A stretch of 5,777 bases of DNA from an uncultured Bacteroidales bacterium (GTDB lineage Bacteria; Bacteroidota; Bacteroidia; Bacteroidales; JAUNSR01). Numbering within the stretch: the stretch's first letter is position 1; the number at the start of each line of letters is the position of its first letter. The DNA lies in the NCBI GenBank assembly GCA_947074165.1, contig CAMTOT010000206.1:1-5777 (forward strand), in the 5' to 3' direction. A program made the translations under genes and the position numbers. Of this stretch, positions 5,731 to 5,777 are shown piece by piece. Below the pieces are notes generated by a model. That model was not told where the DNA came from. It saw only the letters and a program-made list of their open reading frames with translations, and searched no databases.

Positions 5731-5777
5731 AGATCGGAAGAGCGTCGTGTAGGGAAAGAGTGTACGTCCTGGTGTAG
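5731..5777 (+). other. Illumina TruSeq adapter contamination (artefact)
   Basis: Bases 5731-5763 match all 33 nt of the reverse complement of the Illumina TruSeq universal (P5-side) adapter, beginning AGATCGGAAGAGCGTCGTGT. The next eight bases (5764-5771, ACGTCCTG) sit where the i5 index belongs and are the reverse complement of CAGGACGT, which I recall as TruSeq HT index D507. The last six (5772-5777, GTGTAG) match the constant sequence that follows the index. This is read-through from a short insert assembled onto the contig end. Genuine sequence stops at 5730, and any gene call crossing that base is false. Confidence 0.98.

Overview
The window is an ordinary chromosomal segment from a member of the Bacteroidota, most likely order Bacteroidales. 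It is probably a complete short-read contig, because the right end runs into Illumina library adapter. The assignment rests on four points. The DNA is moderately AT-rich. Starts lack Shine-Dalgarno sequences and have A-rich leaders. Several promoters fit the Bacteroidota sigma-ABfr consensus (-7 TAnnTTTG, in one case with a -33 TTG). The FolD, Ffh, PanC, PanD and MATE proteins read like Bacteroidales versions. Genus cannot be named from sequence reading alone.

Layout, left to right. 1-179 is AT-rich with no supported gene. 180-210 is a strong intrinsic terminator for leftward transcription, serving tRNA-His(GTG) at 219-293, whose promoter lies at 311-340. Then come five protein genes, all on the minus strand and therefore transcribed in the order panC, panD, MATE transporter, ffh, folD. 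panC and panD (17 nt apart) form a pantothenate operon closed by an intrinsic terminator at 4112-4147. The MATE gene begins just beyond it, with no recognisable promoter of its own. ffh has a -7 element directly after the MATE stop codon. ffh and folD are separated by 94 nt holding an 11-bp hairpin. 5383-5722 is a divergent intergenic region. On its right side is a plus-strand promoter followed by the first bases of a rightward gene (ATG ACT AA), cut off by adapter at 5731.

Functionally the genes are housekeeping. PanC and PanD make pantothenate from aspartate-derived beta-alanine and pantoate, for coenzyme A. FolD interconverts one-carbon folates. Ffh is the protein of the signal recognition particle that delivers membrane proteins, which would include the neighbouring MATE exporter. 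tRNA-His serves translation. The link between them is co-orientation rather than a shared pathway.

I found no previously undescribed biological system. The most important observation is that 5731-5777 is not biological DNA: it matches the TruSeq adapter, an 8-base i5 index, and the start of the P5 side. Other points are a likely mis-set panC start, a U-U mismatch in the tRNA-His acceptor stem, and hairpins in the ffh-folD and panC-upstream spacers.
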